Notes: generated by a model not told the origin, from the sequence alone. 64,000 nucleotides of DNA from CAZJWC01 sp964550125 (GCA_964550125.1 CAZJWC010000002.1:124001-188000); one strand, 5' to 3'. Positions 7,657 to 16,419 are shown, numbered from the stretch's first letter. Numbers and translations: made by a program.

Positions 7657-8802
7657 TTATTTAATTGTAAGTCGCTCTATTTTATATATTATTAAAGTTA
7701 CGCTAAAAAGTTGAATTATCTTTGCAAGAAGTTGAAGCATAATCCAAGTGCAAGATTCACCTGCCAATCCAAAAGGATTCATAAAAACCATTATTGCCAA
7801 ATAAATCAAAACATAGGCAACAATTAAAGCACAGCTAAATCTAATAAGCAATTTTGCAAGTGTGTTACGCTTGGGATTGTTATTTTTTTTGTTGTATAGT
7901 TCGCTTGAATAAGTTGACGCAAAAATTGAAACAAGCATATCAATTACACAGCAAATAGCAAGTGTAATAGTTGTGTTGAAAACATAACTGTTTAAAGTGG
8001 ACTCGTCAAGTGAAGGCAATATACTTGCAAGCATGTTACGAATAGTAGTTGATAGACTTGCAAATAGTTGAGTGTCAGTTGAGTTCACGCTTAATAAACT
8101 GGTCAATCCTACAAGTAAAAAACCAATAGCACCCATACAGGCAATAAAAGTACGCATCATAGTTACTATAAAAATCATAGAAAAACTATTTCTGTTTGAA
8201 CTCTTATTAGTACGCATAAATTTTGAACGTATGTTCAAAAACGATAAAGCAAAGGTAATTGACACTATCGCTGTAAAAATGCAAAATACTAAACCAATGT
8301 TGTACAAGTCAGCATTTACATTTTTGCTCAAATATAGCCAAACTAAAGAGGCTGAATTAAAAGCAAATACACTTAAAAACACAATGATAAGGGCTAAATA
8401 GGATTTTGAACGGATTGCCTTTGTCAAGTGATTGCTAAAAATACTATCTTCACTACGGAACTCCACGACAGGTGGTTCTTCCTTTTTTTCTTCAACCACA
8501 ATCTCTTCTTGTTTAGGTTCTTCATAGGTTGCTTTTGAAAAATCTTCTCTTTCAACAACCTCCTCCTCTAAATTAAGGATTGCCATTTTATTTGAAGTGG
8601 CAAGTAGTGGTGTTTCCCTAATATCCTTTTGAATATCTTCTAAAATCTCTTTCTTTAAATTGTCATCAATATGCAAGATGTCGTCAATCTCGTTAGGTTC
8701 GTTTTCTGCTTGTACTTGTTCATCGTCAACAAGTGTGCCACATAAAGAACAGCGGATTGCGTTTTTTTCAATTACGTTGTTGCACGCTTTACATCTAGGC
8801 AC
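7657..8802 (-). CDS. Zinc-ribbon membrane protein, unknown function
   Basis: The 381-aa protein begins with a C4 zinc ribbon (CKAC at 4-7, CSLC at 18-21), continues with an acidic, low-complexity linker (about 25-125, rich in Glu), and ends with a membrane domain of six or so hydrophobic segments from about residue 135. The start is GTG with AAGGGGG 10 bases upstream. It is the third gene of an apparent operon with proS and a second zinc-ribbon membrane protein, which shares the layout but not obvious sequence. I do not recognise a function; the soluble ribbon and charged linker suggest a cytoplasmic interaction arm. Confidence 0.82.
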   Translation of the reverse strand: MPRCKACNNVIEKNAIRCSLCGTLVDDEQVQAENEPNEIDDILHIDDNLKKEILEDIQKDIRETPLLATSNKMAILNLEEEVVEREDFSKATYEEPKQEEIVVEEKKEEPPVVEFRSEDSIFSNHLTKAIRSKSYLALIIVFLSVFAFNSASLVWLYLSKNVNADLYNIGLVFCIFTAIVSITFALSFLNIRSKFMRTNKSSNRNSFSMIFIVTMMRTFIACMGAIGFLLVGLTSLLSVNSTDTQLFASLSTTIRNMLASILPSLDESTLNSYVFNTTITLAICCVIDMLVSIFASTYSSELYNKKNNNPKRNTLAKLLIRFSCALIVAYVLIYLAIMVFMNPFGLAGESCTWIMLQLLAKIIQLFSVTLIIYKIERLTIK

Positions 8803-8829
8803 GGATTGTTCCCCCTTCTTCTCATAAAA

Positions 8830-9804
8830 TTATTCTTCAATTTTTCTTATATCTAATAAAAGTTTAAAAGTGATAAAGTGCCAATATGCCTTTAAAACAA
8901 AACTTGAAGAAACTAATATAAACCCTATTATAATGCAAGCGTTAAAGTGATAAGCAAATTTTATGCAAATCACAAGCGTAAACAAAGCAAGCAAAATATA
9001 ACCTATTGAGTAAAGAAGCATTAATAAAGGATATGTAATTGTTTCATAGTTTTCAGTTTGTCCGTCCTTTAAGGATTTTGCAATTCGTCTTGAAAAGCAA
9101 AAACCTTTTATATGAAAGAAGAAAATAAAAACTATATAAATAACCAATGACGTAAGTATTAAAACAGATAAAAAAGAACTTTCGCCAAATAAAGTAGATA
9201 GGTATCTACAAACTACATTGAAAACCTCGTCAATTCCAAAAACATTAAGTAAATTTGAAAAGAATTGAGTGTAGTTGTAAGGAATAGTATATACTATATT
9301 GTTAATCCATAAATATCTAGCAAAAACTATTGAGCCACACAATATGAAAATTATACTTATGTATAGCAACCTCGCAAAGTTTGTCCACGCAAATAGTTTA
9401 TGACCTATTACGTCAGGCTCTTTATAGAGGAGTTTTGCTCTCTTGTTGATTAAAAATCCACTTGAAAAATATAGTGAAGTAAAAACTGGAGAAATTGCAA
9501 GTAGTCCAAGTAAAAAATAACTAAAACTAAACGCTTTACAAATTGCACAGATACTTATATAGAGTAAAAACAATCCACAAAATATAAGGTTTACAAAAAG
9601 CATTTCTTTTAAGTTATTTGACCTTTGCCCACCCAAAAGTTTGTGCATTTTGAGGGTATAGTCGGGTAGTACAATCTTACTTGAATTTTCCACTTTGCTT
9701 TTTAAAACACTTTGAGTGGGGGCATTTTCAAATTTGTTGCCACATTTGTTACAAAAATCGTTGCTCGTTTGAACTAAATTTCCACAAAAATTACAATATT
9801 TCAT
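8830..9804 (-). CDS. Zinc-ribbon membrane protein, unknown function
   Basis: The 324-aa protein opens with CNFC at 4-7 and CNKC at 18-21, a typical zinc ribbon, then about 50 polar residues and six or more membrane segments from about residue 70. Its ATG is five bases after the proS stop, so it is very likely translated from the proS transcript. The gene 27 bases downstream has the same overall design. No family name can be given from sequence alone. Confidence 0.82.
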   Translation of the reverse strand: MKYCNFCGNLVQTSNDFCNKCGNKFENAPTQSVLKSKVENSSKIVLPDYTLKMHKLLGGQRSNNLKEMLFVNLIFCGLFLLYISICAICKAFSFSYFLLGLLAISPVFTSLYFSSGFLINKRAKLLYKEPDVIGHKLFAWTNFARLLYISIIFILCGSIVFARYLWINNIVYTIPYNYTQFFSNLLNVFGIDEVFNVVCRYLSTLFGESSFLSVLILTSLVIYIVFIFFFHIKGFCFSRRIAKSLKDGQTENYETITYPLLMLLYSIGYILLALFTLVICIKFAYHFNACIIIGFILVSSSFVLKAYWHFITFKLLLDIRKIEE

Positions 9805-9809
9805 TGAGT

Positions 9810-11240
9810 TTAGTATGCTCTAGCAAAGTAAACTTTTGAGGTTGCTTTTTTGCCACAAACGGCACATTTTTCAGCACTCTCACCCTCAACAAATACACGA
9901 GAAGTTGCAGCAGTTTTTTCTTTAATCAAATCTTCGCACTCTCTACAACCACACCAGCCAGCTTTTACAAAGTTTCCCTTTTCAACACCGTCAAGTATGC
10001 CCTCTAAACTGTCAGCCTCAACTATGCGTGAATCTCTGTTTTTTCTTGATTTTTCAAGCATGTTTGTTTGAATTTGAGTAAGTAGATTGTTTACAAGGTC
10101 AACTTCATTTTCAGCAGATACAACTTCTTTTTCAAGAGTATCCCTTCTAAAAACAGTAAGGTTTCCCTGCTCAATATCTCTAGGTCCAAGTTCAATTCTT
10201 AAAGGAACACCTTTCATCTCCCACTCGTTAAACTTCCAGCCGGGGCTGTTGTCCGTTGTGTCAACCTTAACTCTAATACCACCCTTTTCAAGTTTTTTAG
10301 CAAGGTCATTGCAAGCGTCAATAACGCCCTCTTTCTTTTGAGCGATAGGAACAATAATTACTTGTATAGGAGCAACAACGGGAGGAAGTGCTAAACCTCT
10401 TTGGTCGCCGTGTGCCATAATCAATGCACCGATTAGTCTTGTTGATACACCCCAAGAGGTAGTGTAAGCGTGTTTATGAGTTCCGTCTTTATCTAAAAAT
10501 TTAATATCAAACGATTTTGCAAAATTTTGTCCTAAATAGTGTGAAGTACCTGACTGTAAGCTCTTTCCGTCTTGCATCATTGCTTCCATACCATAAGTAG
10601 CCACAGCCCCTGCAAATTTTTCTTTTTCAGTCTTTCTTCCACAGATAACAGGTATAGCAAGGCAATTTTCAGCAAACTCTTTATATACTTCAAGCATCTT
10701 CATAGTTTCTTCCATTGCTTCTTCTTCAGTTGCATGTGCAGTATGACCTTCTTGCCATAAAAATTCACTTGTACGCAAGAAAGGACGAGTAGTTTTTTCC
10801 CATCTAACAACGTTTGCCCATTGATTTACAAGGATAGGTAAATCTCTATATGATTGTAGCCACTTTGAGTACATTTCACCTATAATGGTTTCACTTGTAG
10901 GGCGTACTACCAAAGGCTCGGCAAGTTCTTCTCCACCAGCATGGGTTACAACGGCAACTTCGGGAGCAAAGCCTTCAACGTGTTCTGCCTCTCTTTGTAA
11001 AAAACTCATAGGAATAAACATAGGAAAGTATGCGTTTTCATGTCCTGTTGCCTTAAAGCGTTTGTCAAGTTCCTTTTGTATATTTTCCCAAATTGCATAT
11101 CCGTAAGGACGGATAACCATAGTTCCTTTTACTGGACCATAGTCAACAAGTTTAGTTTTTAAAACTACGTCCGTATACCATTGAGTAAAGTTAGTTTTGA
11201 TGTCTGCAATGTCTTTTACAAATTGCTCATTGTTAGCCAT
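9810..11240 (-). CDS. proS: Proline--tRNA ligase, archaeal/eukaryal type
   Basis: This 476-aa enzyme charges tRNA-Pro. It is the short ProS type 3 found in archaea, eukaryotes and many Clostridia, not the longer bacterial form with the INS editing domain. Class II motifs are visible (VVRPTSETIIG, the RTSEFLWQEGHTAHA segment, and the GVPLRIELGPRD region of the anticodon domain). A C-terminal zinc module (CGCREC and CAVC) precedes the closing ARAY tyrosine typical of this type. It heads the operon with two zinc-ribbon membrane proteins. The leader is under 60 bases, too short for a T-box. Confidence 0.96.
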   Translation of the reverse strand: MANNEQFVKDIADIKTNFTQWYTDVVLKTKLVDYGPVKGTMVIRPYGYAIWENIQKELDKRFKATGHENAYFPMFIPMSFLQREAEHVEGFAPEVAVVTHAGGEELAEPLVVRPTSETIIGEMYSKWLQSYRDLPILVNQWANVVRWEKTTRPFLRTSEFLWQEGHTAHATEEEAMEETMKMLEVYKEFAENCLAIPVICGRKTEKEKFAGAVATYGMEAMMQDGKSLQSGTSHYLGQNFAKSFDIKFLDKDGTHKHAYTTSWGVSTRLIGALIMAHGDQRGLALPPVVAPIQVIIVPIAQKKEGVIDACNDLAKKLEKGGIRVKVDTTDNSPGWKFNEWEMKGVPLRIELGPRDIEQGNLTVFRRDTLEKEVVSAENEVDLVNNLLTQIQTNMLEKSRKNRDSRIVEADSLEGILDGVEKGNFVKAGWCGCRECEDLIKEKTAATSRVFVEGESAEKCAVCGKKATSKVYFARAY

Positions 11241-11292
11241 AATTTATCTCCATAAATAAAAAAATATGATATAATACCATTTTGCAGGTTAA

Positions 11293-11320
11293 ATTATACC
11301 ATATTTTTGTAAATAATCAA
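11293..11320 (-). promoter_or_regulatory. Promoter for proS
   Basis: On the minus strand TTGATT, 16 bp, TATAAT, with TGG before the -10 box (extended -10). Confidence 0.65.
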
Positions 11321-11332
11321 ATAATTTCTCTA

Positions 11333-11935
11333 TTAGTTTAAAATTTGTTTATTTTTCACTTTTTCAAAAACTCTGCTTATCGGCTCAAATAAAAGCAAAA
11401 CGGTAACAAGAGTGCATATTAGTTGAGGAACAAGTGAAAAGAACGAGGCATAAAAGTAGCCTTTCCAAGCCTCTTTTGAGTATCCGTAAAATAGAGGGGT
11501 TATTATGTTGTCCAACATTGTAAATGAGGTAGTGCAAAGTAAAGCAACTATTGTAACAATAATCAAATGGATTATTCTTTGTTTTTTGTTGCCCTCTCTT
11601 TTTAATTTTCCTATTAGTCCAAACACTATTGCAAAAAGATTAAAGTAAACTAGATATAAAATAATAACTGTCGGGAAAAAACCCCATACAAAACATCTTA
11701 ATAGCGAAAAAGCAGTTGCCACCATAACTCCTCTTTTAATTCCAAAAACATGGCAGTAACAAAGCAATAATATCGTAACTACCTCAACTCCTTGAATAAA
11801 TGATAGTGCAAGTTGAGAAACTATTAAAATCGCAACCATAATAACAATATTTGCAATCTCTTTAGCAGACTGCAATAGGAATTTTTCTTTTTTCCTTTCT
11901 GGCGCTAGGTTGTATTCTTTTTCTTCCTTTAACAT
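11333..11935 (-). CDS. Probable ECF transporter S component (cobalamin candidate)
   Basis: The 200-aa integral membrane protein has about six hydrophobic segments after a charged 25-residue N-terminus. Its size and pattern fit ECF S components, the substrate-binding subunits that plug into a shared EcfA-EcfA'-EcfT module. The specific family is not certain by eye. It is the second gene under a cobalamin riboswitch and starts one base after the stop of a DUF4430 lipoprotein, so cobalamin or a precursor is the likely substrate. No ATPase lies beside it; the only ECF energising genes in the window are at 51,536-54,047. The ATG has no clear Shine-Dalgarno site, suggesting coupling to the lipoprotein. 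Confidence 0.7.
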   Translation of the reverse strand: MLKEEKEYNLAPERKKEKFLLQSAKEIANIVIMVAILIVSQLALSFIQGVEVVTILLLCYCHVFGIKRGVMVATAFSLLRCFVWGFFPTVIILYLVYFNLFAIVFGLIGKLKREGNKKQRIIHLIIVTIVALLCTTSFTMLDNIITPLFYGYSKEAWKGYFYASFFSLVPQLICTLVTVLLLFEPISRVFEKVKNKQILN

Positions 11936-11936
11936 T

Positions 11937-12365
11937 TTAGAAACTGCTCAATACAAAGGCATATAATTCGCCTTCAACAACTACTAAACTTTCAATACCT
12001 AAAGTGGCAGATGCTAAAACTGTTCCGTCGTCGCAGGTAAATGTTCCCCAATCAGTATTTGAATTATTAGTATCGCTAGTGTAAATAAGCCAATACTCAT
12101 TAAGCCCACCTGCTTTTCCGTTCACACTTGTAACGAAACCTGTGTTATCAGCCTCATAAGAAAATTCTTCCTTCTTGCTTAAAGCATCAAGGTATTGCTT
12201 AAGAGTTGTGTCGGTAGTAATTTTCATTACCGAGTTGCTTGCCTCAAATACGACAGCAGTATCTTTTTGTTGTTTAATGGTGCTTTTGCAACCACTCAAG
12301 CATAGTGCAACCGTCAATGTTAAGATTGCTGTAAAAATAGATAAAATTTTTGTAAGTTTTTTCAT
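11937..12365 (-). CDS. DUF4430-type lipoprotein, probable cobalamin binder
   Basis: This 142-aa protein has a lipoprotein signal (MKKLTKILSIFTA..., lipobox LSGC at 23-26). Its mature domain includes TTLKQYLDAL, FVTSVNGKAGGLNEYWLIY and a closing V-EGELYAFVL strand. That is the DUF4430 pattern, the fold shared with the C-terminal beta domain of intrinsic factor and transcobalamin. I therefore infer a surface-tethered corrinoid binder that hands substrate to the S component encoded next. I chose the ATG at 12365, preceded by CGGAGGG; an earlier in-frame start would lie in the riboswitch leader. Confidence 0.8.
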   Translation of the reverse strand: MKKLTKILSIFTAILTLTVALCLSGCKSTIKQQKDTAVVFEASNSVMKITTDTTLKQYLDALSKKEEFSYEADNTGFVTSVNGKAGGLNEYWLIYTSDTNNSNTDWGTFTCDDGTVLASATLGIESLVVVEGELYAFVLSSF

Positions 12366-12370
12366 TTGCT

Positions 12371-12442
12371 GTTTACCCTCCGTAAAAAAATTTAATAAAT
12401 GAAAAAAATTGTCCCTTCGAGTAAAAGGACAAAAGGGTAAAC
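12371..12442 (-). promoter_or_regulatory. Shine-Dalgarno/anti-Shine-Dalgarno pairing element
   Basis: On the minus strand AGGGTAAAC (12371-12379), which contains part of the GGAGGG ribosome site, is perfectly complementary to GTTTACCCT (12434-12442) in the leader. The two arms enclose the terminator hairpin. Pairing would hide the ribosome site of the DUF4430 gene, giving a possible translational layer of B12 control. Confidence 0.5.
12402..12431 (-). terminator. Attenuator terminator downstream of the riboswitch
   Basis: Minus-strand TTGTCCTTT (12423-12431) pairs with AAGGGACAA (12409-12417, one wobble pair) around a 5-base loop and is followed by T7. It lies between the aptamer and the first gene, as expected for riboswitch-controlled termination. 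Confidence 0.75.
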
Positions 12443-12489
12443 TTATACTGCCTTTTTCTTTCCACCCGAAAGAAAGTTGTTTTTGCAAA

Positions 12490-12650
12490 ATGGTAAGTCT
12501 CCTGACTTATCTCAATTATTTGAGTACAGACGATTATAACGTTCCTTTCTTCCCAAAATTTTCAGTGAAAAAAACTCGTCTTGCAACAGTAGCGGGGGCT
12601 GTGTGGCTATTAGCCATCTTCCTTATTAAGTTTATCGTGTAAACGCCATT
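12490..12650 (-). ncRNA. Cobalamin (B12) riboswitch
   Basis: Read on the minus strand, the conserved blocks occur in order: AAGGAAGATGGC, the CAGCCCCCGCTACTGT core, TCACTG, TGGGAAGAAAGG, and the B12 box AGTCAGGAGACTTACC (about 12495-12510). This is the class-I adenosylcobalamin aptamer arrangement. It controls the DUF4430 lipoprotein and S-component genes, so high cobalamin should turn off uptake. A promoter begins directly upstream and a terminator hairpin follows. Confidence 0.95.
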
Positions 12651-12659
12651 TGCATTTTT

Positions 12660-12688
12660 ATTATAAAATAATTAAAAAATAATAGCAA
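12660..12688 (-). promoter_or_regulatory. Promoter of the B12 riboswitch operon
   Basis: Minus-strand TTGCTA (12683-12688), 17 bp, TATAAT (12660-12665). The predicted start falls just before the aptamer. The -35 box touches the T-tract of the degV terminator. Confidence 0.75.
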
Positions 12689-12716
12689 TAAAAAAACCTG
12701 CTTACAAGCAGGTTTT
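12687..12716 (-). terminator. Terminator after degV
   Basis: Minus-strand AAAACCTGCTT pairs with AAGCAGGTTTT and is followed by a run of seven T. Confidence 0.9.
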
Positions 12717-12720
12717 ATAT

Positions 12721-13614
12721 TTAAAATTCATTTCTTTTGCAAGTTGATAGATAGGTAAGTGCAACTCCTCCAGGTCCTACGTGAGAGCCGATTACAGGGC
12801 CCATAATGTGTATAGGAACTTCGTAGCCGTAGATTTCCTTAACAAGTAAGGCAAGTTCTTTTGCTCTTTCCTCATTGTTGCAGTGAACAATGTACATATG
12901 AAAATTTTCTTTATCTACGGGCATTTTTTCAATTTTTGCCATTATTGATGAAAAGGTCTTTTTCATACCCTTATTTTTTTCAATAACTTCAAGTTTACCT
13001 TCATTATTAAAAGATACCATAGGTTTAAGATTTAGCAGAGTTCCTGCCATTGCAGCCACCTTTGAAAGTCTACCACCACGATTTAAAAAGAATAAATCGT
13101 CAACACAAATAAAGTGTTGTACTTTAGTTCTTAAATCCATAACAAAATCGTATGTTTCTTGTAAACCTTTACCACTATCACGCATTTCAATGGCAATTTC
13201 AAGCAAACCACGAACTCCTAAAGTTGCTGATAAAGTGTCAATGACCAAAATTTTAACATCTGCATTTTCCTTCATAACTTGCTCGCTTGCAAGTTTCGCC
13301 TTTTCTACTGTTGGCGTAAGTCCACTTGAAATTGAAAAATGCAAAATATTTTTATTGCCTTGTTTTACTAACTTTTCAAAATGCTCTTTGTGGGCTTCCT
13401 CTGTTAGCATTGAAGTTCTTGCAATAGCCCCTTTGTGCAGTCTTTCGTAAAATTCATTATATTCCTTTTGGTCTTGGAAGTTATCATCACACTCATCAAT
13501 AGTTCCCGACTGGTCAATAATAAATTTCATTACAGCCACGTGTACCTTAAACGCCTCTTTCTCTTGCTTGTTTAAATCACAAGTAGAGTCTGCTGAAATA
13601 ATAAAATTATTCAC
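12721..13614 (-). CDS. DegV family fatty-acid-binding protein
   Basis: The 297-aa protein matches the DegV/FakB family: an N-terminal ADSTCDL, the ARTSMLT segment, LHFSISSGLTPT, VIDTLSATLGVRGL, and the C-terminal HIMGPVIGSHVGPGGVALTYL. DegV proteins bind a fatty acid; FakB members present it to the FakA kinase for phosphorylation and feeding into phospholipid synthesis. No fakA is in the window, though plsY (the acyl-phosphate user) is. The start is GTG at 13614 with AAAGGAG upstream. It has its own promoter and terminator. Confidence 0.9.
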   Translation of the reverse strand: MNNFIISADSTCDLNKQEKEAFKVHVAVMKFIIDQSGTIDECDDNFQDQKEYNEFYERLHKGAIARTSMLTEEAHKEHFEKLVKQGNKNILHFSISSGLTPTVEKAKLASEQVMKENADVKILVIDTLSATLGVRGLLEIAIEMRDSGKGLQETYDFVMDLRTKVQHFICVDDLFFLNRGGRLSKVAAMAGTLLNLKPMVSFNNEGKLEVIEKNKGMKKTFSSIMAKIEKMPVDKENFHMYIVHCNNEERAKELALLVKEIYGYEVPIHIMGPVIGSHVGPGGVALTYLSTCKRNEF

Positions 13615-13665
13615 TTTTAACTCCTTTATTTTTGATGTTTTAAATTTACTAATTCCTCTGACTAT

Positions 13666-13694
13666 ATATTATCAAATTTTTTTCCTTTTGTAAA
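13666..13694 (-). promoter_or_regulatory. Promoter for degV
   Basis: Minus-strand TTTACA, 17 bp, TAATAT. Confidence 0.65.
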
Positions 13695-13793
13695 TTGTTT
13701 AGTTATTATAAAAATAAATATCACAAAATATGGCTAGTAAACTATTTATTTTAAATCTTTTTCTTTTTTCACACAAATTCACAATAAATAACT

Positions 13794-13821
13794 TGTAAAA
13801 TAATGTGAAAATCAATATAAT
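13794..13821 (+). promoter_or_regulatory. Probable promoter for tkt
   Basis: TTGTAA (13794-13799), 16 bp, TATAAT (13816-13821). The leader before the tkt ATG would be about 44 bases. Confidence 0.5.
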
Positions 13822-13871
13822 TATTTTGTGGTTTTATTACTATAAGATTATTTAATACAAGGAGAAATATA

Positions 13872-15845
13872 ATGTCAAAACAAGAAACAGTAAACGCTAT
13901 AAGAGTTTTGTCTGCTGAGGCAATTCAAAGGGCAAAATCAGGTCATCCTGGTACACCACTAGGAGCAGCACCCATAGCTTACACACTCTTTGCTGACTTT
14001 TTAAAGTTCAATCCCAAAAATCCTAAATGGGACGATAGGGACAGATTTATTTTATCTGCTGGACACGGCTCAATGCTTTATTACTCTTTGTTATACCTTT
14101 TTGGTTATGATATCTCAAAGGAAGATATTATGAACTTTAGGCAGTTAGGTTCAAAAACTCCAGGACACCCTGAGTACAATCATACTCCCGGAGTTGAAAC
14201 TACTACTGGACCTTTAGGACAAGGTATTGCAAACGCTGTTGGTATGGCAATGGCTGAAAGTCATTTGAGTGCAACTTTCAACCGTGAAAACTATTCAATC
14301 GTTGACCACTATACATATGTTTTATGTGGTGATGGATGTTTGCAGGAAGGTATTGCTTATGAGGCTTGTTCTTTTGCTGGTACTCAAAAGTTAGGAAAGT
14401 TGATTTTGTTCTATGACTGTAATAAAATAACTATTGAGGGAGATATCAATACTAACTTTACTGACGATATCCCTACAAGATTTAAATCACAAGGTTGGCA
14501 AGTTCTTACCGTTGAAGATGTAAACGATATGGTTGCTCTTTCAAAGGCAATTAAAAAAGCAAGGGCTGAAAGGGAAAAACCTTCAATCATCATTTGCAAT
14601 AGCGTTATCGGTTACGGTTCGCCTTTGGCAGGTTCTTCAAAATGCCATGGTGCTCCCTTGGGTGAGGAAAACTTGCAAAAAACTAAAGAGGCTCTTGGTT
14701 GGACTGAAGAACCTTTTGAAGTTCCCGAGGACGTTAAAATCCACTGCTTGTCGGTTGCAAGGCGTGGTGCTGTAAAGGAAAAGAAATGGAAAAAACTTTT
14801 TGAAGAATATAAAAAGGAATATCCTGAACTTGCCCAAAAATATAACGATTATATGACTCGTAAAATGCCTAACTTTGAGGAGTTTTATAATAGTTTTGAG
14901 TTTAAAGATAGTGAGGCTACAAGAAAGTCAAGTTCAACAGTTTTAAATAAACTAGCAAGTCAAGTTCCTTATTTAATCGGTGGTTCTGCTGATTTAGGCC
15001 CTTCAAACTTGTCTATTATGACTGATAGAGAATATTTCTCTCCTCAAAATAGAAAGGGTACTAATGTTCAATTCGGTATTCGTGAACACGCAATGACTGC
15101 CATTGCAAACGGTTTATATTTGCATGGAGGACTACAAAGTTATGTTGCAACTTTCTTTATTTTCTCTGACTATATGAAACCTGCAATGCGTCTTTCTGCT
15201 CTTATGAATATACCCGTAACTTACATTTTAACACACGATTCAATCGGTGTTGGTGAGGACGGACCTACACATGAACCAATAGAACAACTTATCGCATTGC
15301 GTTCAATTCCTAACATGAAAGTTTTTCGTCCTGCTGACGGGAAGGAAACTGTTGCAGGTTGGGCTTTGGCAATGACGACCAATTCACCTACTGCGTTGGT
15401 GCTTTCAAGACAAAATTTACCTCAACAAGAAAATACTTCGTTAGAAGCATTGAAGGGTGGATATATCGTTGCAGACAGCAAAAAGGAAATCCCTGACGCT
15501 ATTTTGATAGGTACAGGCTCTGAACTTGACCTTTGCATTAAGGCTAAAAAAGTCCTTGATGAGCAAGGTAAAGATGTAAGAGTAGTTTCAATGCCTTGTA
15601 TGGAGGAATTTGAAAAGCAACCTGATGAATATAAGGAAAAGGTTTTGCCTTCAAATGTTACTGCTCGTGTGTGCGTTGAGGCCGGTTCAGTTTACAGTTG
15701 GTATAAATACGCAGGCTTTAAAGGTGAAATTATCGGTATGACTACTTTTGGTAAGTCAGCGCCTGCATCTGTACTTTTTGAACATTTTGGTTTTAACGTT
15801 GAAAATGTCGTACAAAAAACATTAAAGGTTATCTCAAATAACTAG
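13872..15845 (+). CDS. tkt: Transketolase
   Basis: This full-length 657-aa thiamine-diphosphate enzyme moves two-carbon units between sugar phosphates in the non-oxidative pentose phosphate pathway. Visible motifs are AKSGHPGTPLG, LSAGHGSMLYYSLL, TTTGPLGQGIANAVG, the ThDP-binding GDGCLQEG...N, and VQFGIREHAMTAIANG with HDSIGVGEDGPTHEP in the pyrimidine domain. AGGAGAAA lies before the ATG. Transaldolase or other pentose phosphate genes are not adjacent. A nitroreductase-family gene follows after 7 bases. Confidence 0.97.
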   Translation: MSKQETVNAIRVLSAEAIQRAKSGHPGTPLGAAPIAYTLFADFLKFNPKNPKWDDRDRFILSAGHGSMLYYSLLYLFGYDISKEDIMNFRQLGSKTPGHPEYNHTPGVETTTGPLGQGIANAVGMAMAESHLSATFNRENYSIVDHYTYVLCGDGCLQEGIAYEACSFAGTQKLGKLILFYDCNKITIEGDINTNFTDDIPTRFKSQGWQVLTVEDVNDMVALSKAIKKARAEREKPSIIICNSVIGYGSPLAGSSKCHGAPLGEENLQKTKEALGWTEEPFEVPEDVKIHCLSVARRGAVKEKKWKKLFEEYKKEYPELAQKYNDYMTRKMPNFEEFYNSFEFKDSEATRKSSSTVLNKLASQVPYLIGGSADLGPSNLSIMTDREYFSPQNRKGTNVQFGIREHAMTAIANGLYLHGGLQSYVATFFIFSDYMKPAMRLSALMNIPVTYILTHDSIGVGEDGPTHEPIEQLIALRSIPNMKVFRPADGKETVAGWALAMTTNSPTALVLSRQNLPQQENTSLEALKGGYIVADSKKEIPDAILIGTGSELDLCIKAKKVLDEQGKDVRVVSMPCMEEFEKQPDEYKEKVLPSNVTARVCVEAGSVYSWYKYAGFKGEIIGMTTFGKSAPASVLFEHFGFNVENVVQKTLKVISNN

Positions 15846-15852
15846 GAGTTTT

Positions 15853-16386
15853 ATGAATATAGAAGAATTATTTTCTCATAGACAAAGTTGCAGAAATTAC
15901 TCTGATAAACCTATTGACAAGCAAATACTTGAAAAAGTGATTAGGCTTGCTTCTCTTGCTCCTTCTGCTTGCAATTCACAGCCTTGGCGTGTTATTTGTG
16001 TGAGTGGAGAAAAGGCAAAGGACTTTGCAAAGTGTGTTCAATCACTAGGTCAAAATAAATTTGCCTCAAAAGCCCAAGCCTTTTATGTAATTATTGAAAC
16101 CAAAGCCAAACTTTTAGAAAGGGTTGCTCAATCTTTTAAAGATTCAGCCTTTACTGAAAACGATATAGGCATTTTTGTTGCTCATATCGTGTTGGCACTT
16201 GAAAGTTTTGGTATAGGAAGTTGCATTTTGGGGTGGCGTTCAGTAGACAAGATACAGGAGTTTTTGTCTTTGCCTAAAGATACCAAAATCCCCCTAGTTA
16301 TCTCTATGGGATACCCTGCTGAAGATGACGTCGTTAGAGAAAAGAAAAGAAAGGATTTTACAGAGATTTACTCATATTTTGAATAA
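15853..16386 (+). CDS. Nitroreductase family flavoprotein
   Basis: The 177-aa protein has the FMN-binding signature of the nitroreductase family: SHRQSCRNYSDKPI at the start, LAPSACNSQPWRV near 40, and the GIGSCILGW helix and MGYPAED strand near the end. Such enzymes reduce nitro compounds, quinones or flavins with NAD(P)H; the substrate is unknown here. It lies 7 bases after tkt with AGGAG before its ATG, so it is co-transcribed with tkt. Confidence 0.88.
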   Translation: MNIEELFSHRQSCRNYSDKPIDKQILEKVIRLASLAPSACNSQPWRVICVSGEKAKDFAKCVQSLGQNKFASKAQAFYVIIETKAKLLERVAQSFKDSAFTENDIGIFVAHIVLALESFGIGSCILGWRSVDKIQEFLSLPKDTKIPLVISMGYPAEDDVVREKKRKDFTEIYSYFE

Positions 16387-16390
16387 GATT

Positions 16391-16419
16391 AAACCTACCT
16401 TTAAAAAAGGTAGGTTTTT
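16391..16419 (+). terminator. Terminator after tkt-nitroreductase
   Basis: AACCTACCTTT and AAAGGTAGGTT form an 11-bp stem followed by TTTTTG. Confidence 0.88.
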
